NCBI GenBank assembly: GCA_021815285.1
Contig: JAKAHE010000102.1
Location: 1 to 7,590 of the forward strand
Reading direction: 5' to 3'
Length of the DNA stretch: 7,590 nucleotides
Source: Nitrospirota bacterium
GTDB lineage: Bacteria > Nitrospirota > JACRHJ01
Part shown: piece after piece, positions 6,362-7,590 of the stretch
How positions within the stretch are numbered: position 1 is the stretch's first letter
How the letters are laid out: every line of letters begins with the position of its first letter
Position numbers and translations under genes: made by a program
Notes under the pieces: generated by a model
What the model was told of the DNA's origin: nothing
Seen by the model: only the letters and a program-made list of their open reading frames with translations
Databases searched by the model: none

Positions 6362-6991
6362 TTAAATCCCCGGGAAAACCCGCCTTATCGCATCCCTTGA
6401 AAGCGCCCCTTCCCGGACGATGCGGGGCGGAGATACCGTTACGTCGAGGATGGTCGAGACCGGGGGGCCCGGTGTTATTCCGCCGGATAACACCATGAAA
6501 ACATTGGGAAAATTATCCGCGACCTCTTCCGGGTCCGTGAGGCCTGGAAGGCCGGAAATATTTGCGGATGTGGCGGTTACGGCCCCGTCGAAGGCTGTCG
6601 CAAGCCGGGACGCAACCCCTTGTTTCGGCACGCGAATCGCAATTTTCCCCGTGCCCGCCGTAAGCGCAAAAGGCGCCTCCGCCGAGGCATGAAATATAAG
6701 CGTAACCGGCCCCGGAAGCAGCTCTTTTATGGCTTTTTTAGCCCCTTCGGAAATCCCGGCGGTAAACCTCCCGATTTGACTTTTATCTCCCAGGATTACC
6801 GGCAGAGGTTTCTCGGAACCCCGTTTTTTCGCCGCGAAGACGGCCCGGACAGCGTCCTCGTTCATCGCGTCCGCGCCGATGGCGTAAAATGACTCCGTGG
6901 GGTACGCCACGAGCTTTCCTTCGCGTAAGGCGCGGGCCGCCTCCATGAATGCCTCGGGCTGGTCAGCCGCTCTCAGATCGATTATCCGCAT
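6362..6991 (-). CDS. tsaC: L-threonylcarbamoyladenylate synthase (Sua5/YciO/YrdC/YwlC family)
   Basis: This enzyme makes threonylcarbamoyl-AMP from threonine, bicarbonate and ATP, the first step of the t6A37 modification of ANN-decoding tRNAs. At 209 residues it is the short single-domain TsaC type without a Sua5 C-terminal domain. Motifs are PTESFYAIG (31-39), the basic KKRGSEKPLPV (55-65), LPGPVTL (92-98), RVP (120-122), TSANISG (141-147), STILDV (179-184) and RIVREG (190-195). PTES-F-YAIG differs slightly from the more common PTDTVYGLG but keeps the family pattern. The ATG at 6991 lies only 9 nt after the stop of the small gene upstream. No strong Shine-Dalgarno is seen, so translation probably depends on coupling. 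YciO-like paralogues of less certain function are the main alternative. Confidence 0.9.
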   Translation of the reverse strand: MRIIDLRAADQPEAFMEAARALREGKLVAYPTESFYAIGADAMNEDAVRAVFAAKKRGSEKPLPVILGDKSQIGRFTAGISEGAKKAIKELLPGPVTLIFHASAEAPFALTAGTGKIAIRVPKQGVASRLATAFDGAVTATSANISGLPGLTDPEEVADNFPNVFMVLSGGITPGPPVSTILDVTVSPPRIVREGALSRDAIRRVFPGI

Positions 6992-7000
6992 ATATCGCTG

Positions 7001-7096
7001 CTATCTCTTGCGCATGCTTCCCAGCACCCTTCCCCCGAAGAGGAACAGCACGATTAGGAAGACCAGGAGCAGCAGTTCGGACGGCGCAATGTCCAT
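7001..7096 (-). CDS. 31-residue TatA-like small membrane protein
   Basis: A complete short gene fits exactly between queC and tsaC. It has ATG at 7096, AGGAG (7103-7107) 6 nt upstream, and TAG at 7001-7003. The product is a short N-terminus, one membrane segment (about 7-20, ELLLLVFLIVLFLF) and a basic tail ending RKR. It resembles the N-terminus of TatA/TatE of the twin-arginine translocase: a polar residue at the head of the membrane helix (E7), the Phe-Gly hinge (F20-G21), then a basic residue and LGS, as in E. coli TatA. It stops where the amphipathic helix should begin, so it is either a truncated relic or a real microprotein. Its good ribosome site and tight packing (21 nt after queC, 9 nt before tsaC) argue that it is translated. 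The Tat relationship is inferred from pattern only. Confidence 0.7.
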   Translation of the reverse strand: MDIAPSELLLLVFLIVLFLFGGRVLGSMRKR

Positions 7097-7102
7097 GAAA
7101 TT

Positions 7103-7107
7103 CTCCT
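7103..7107 (-). promoter_or_regulatory. Shine-Dalgarno of the TatA-like small gene
   Basis: On the minus strand AGGAG stands 6 nt before the ATG at 7096, within the 21-nt gap after the queC stop. It is much stronger than anything in front of tsaC, and it is the main evidence that the 31-codon gene is translated. Confidence 0.65.
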
Positions 7108-7117
7108 GTTATTACTC

Positions 7118-7590
7118 TTAGGCCTCCCTGAAACCCTTTTCCCTGAGGATGCAGGAATCGCACTTCCCGCAGGGGGTGCCGTCCGGCGCCGGGTCGTAGC
7201 AGGAATGGGTAAGGGAAAAATCGACTCCGAGTTTCCGCCCCAGCCGCACGATTTCCGCCTTCGTCATCTTTATAAGCGGCGCGTGTATTTTGAATTTCGC
7301 CCCTTCGACGCCCGCCTTCGTCGCCAGATTCGCCGTCCTTTCAAATGCGCGTATGAACTCCGGGCGGCAGTCCGGATAGCCTGAGTAATCGAGCGCGTTC
7401 ACGCCGATGAATATGTCATGCGCGCCTATGCTTTCCGCGAACGCGAGGGCAAGCGAGAGGAATACCGTGTTCCTGGCCGGGACGTATGTTACGGGGATGC
7501 CGGAGCCGATTTTCTTTGCGGAGCGGCCTTTCGGAACCGATATGTCCGACGTAAGCGCGGAGCCGCCGAATTTGCGAAGGTCTATTTTTA
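7118..7590 (-). CDS. queC: 7-cyano-7-deazaguanine (preQ0) synthase QueC, N-terminus beyond window edge
   Basis: This is the C-terminal 156 residues of QueC, which converts 7-carboxy-7-deazaguanine to preQ0 with ATP and ammonia, on the route to queuosine in tRNA. The frame runs open to the window end. The ATP-binding SGGxDS loop, expected roughly 70 residues upstream, is therefore out of view. Family signatures present are VPARNTVFLSLALAFAE, GVNALDYSGYPDCRPEF and the C-terminal zinc-binding cysteine cluster CYDPAPDGTPCGKCDSC, close to the end. The GTG at 7400-7402, in GVNALDY, is internal and not a start. It is upstream of the small TatA-like gene and tsaC on the same strand with short gaps, which suggests one transcript. 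Confidence 0.95.
   Translation of the reverse strand, partial: KIDLRKFGGSALTSDISVPKGRSAKKIGSGIPVTYVPARNTVFLSLALAFAESIGAHDIFIGVNALDYSGYPDCRPEFIRAFERTANLATKAGVEGAKFKIHAPLIKMTKAEIVRLGRKLGVDFSLTHSCYDPAPDGTPCGKCDSCILREKGFREA

Noticed and set aside
7118..7402. QueC read as a 94-residue protein starting at 7402
   Set aside because: The GTG there lies inside the conserved GVNALDYSGYPDCR stretch, and the frame continues upstream with clear QueC sequence to the window end.

Overview
This window looks like chromosomal core sequence from a Gram-negative bacterium that uses multihaem cytochromes c. The evidence is a 15-haem periplasmic cytochrome, System II (ResB/CcsB) cytochrome c maturation genes, and ordinary housekeeping genes (mnmE, cysK, tsaC, queC). 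The DNA is moderately GC-rich but uses ATA isoleucine codons freely. By inference, Desulfobacterota/Desulfuromonadota or Nitrospirota-like lineages fit best; the sequence alone does not fix the phylum. There is no sign of phage, transposase, plasmid or CRISPR.

Layout. On the + strand, the window opens inside mnmE (tRNA-modification GTPase, C-terminal half). A spacer of about 230 bp follows, holding a sigma70-type promoter, and then cysK (O-acetylserine sulfhydrylase). A strong symmetrical hairpin at 2091-2122 separates cysK from the convergent minus-strand genes. From 6243 down to 2148 on the minus strand runs resB - ccsB - multihaem cytochrome c, behind a promoter at 6306-6335. Upstream of it, also on the minus strand, is a tight cluster: queC (cut by the window end), a 31-codon TatA-like small membrane protein too short for routine gene calling, and tsaC.

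How the genes fit together. ResB and CcsB form the System II haem export and ligation complex. They appear to be co-transcribed with one large haem-demanding substrate, a cytochrome of seven two-haem repeats plus an N-terminal haem site. Its first and last sites are non-canonical (CX4CH and CX3CH), while the 13 between them are CX2CH. This suggests, but does not prove, a maturation system matched to that cytochrome. Three genes (mnmE, tsaC, queC) act in tRNA modification: wobble U34, t6A37 and queuosine.

The items most worth a second look are the cytochrome with its private maturation operon, the truncated TatA-like microprotein in frame with tsaC across a single TAG, and two 26-nt palindromes inside the GTPase domain of mnmE.
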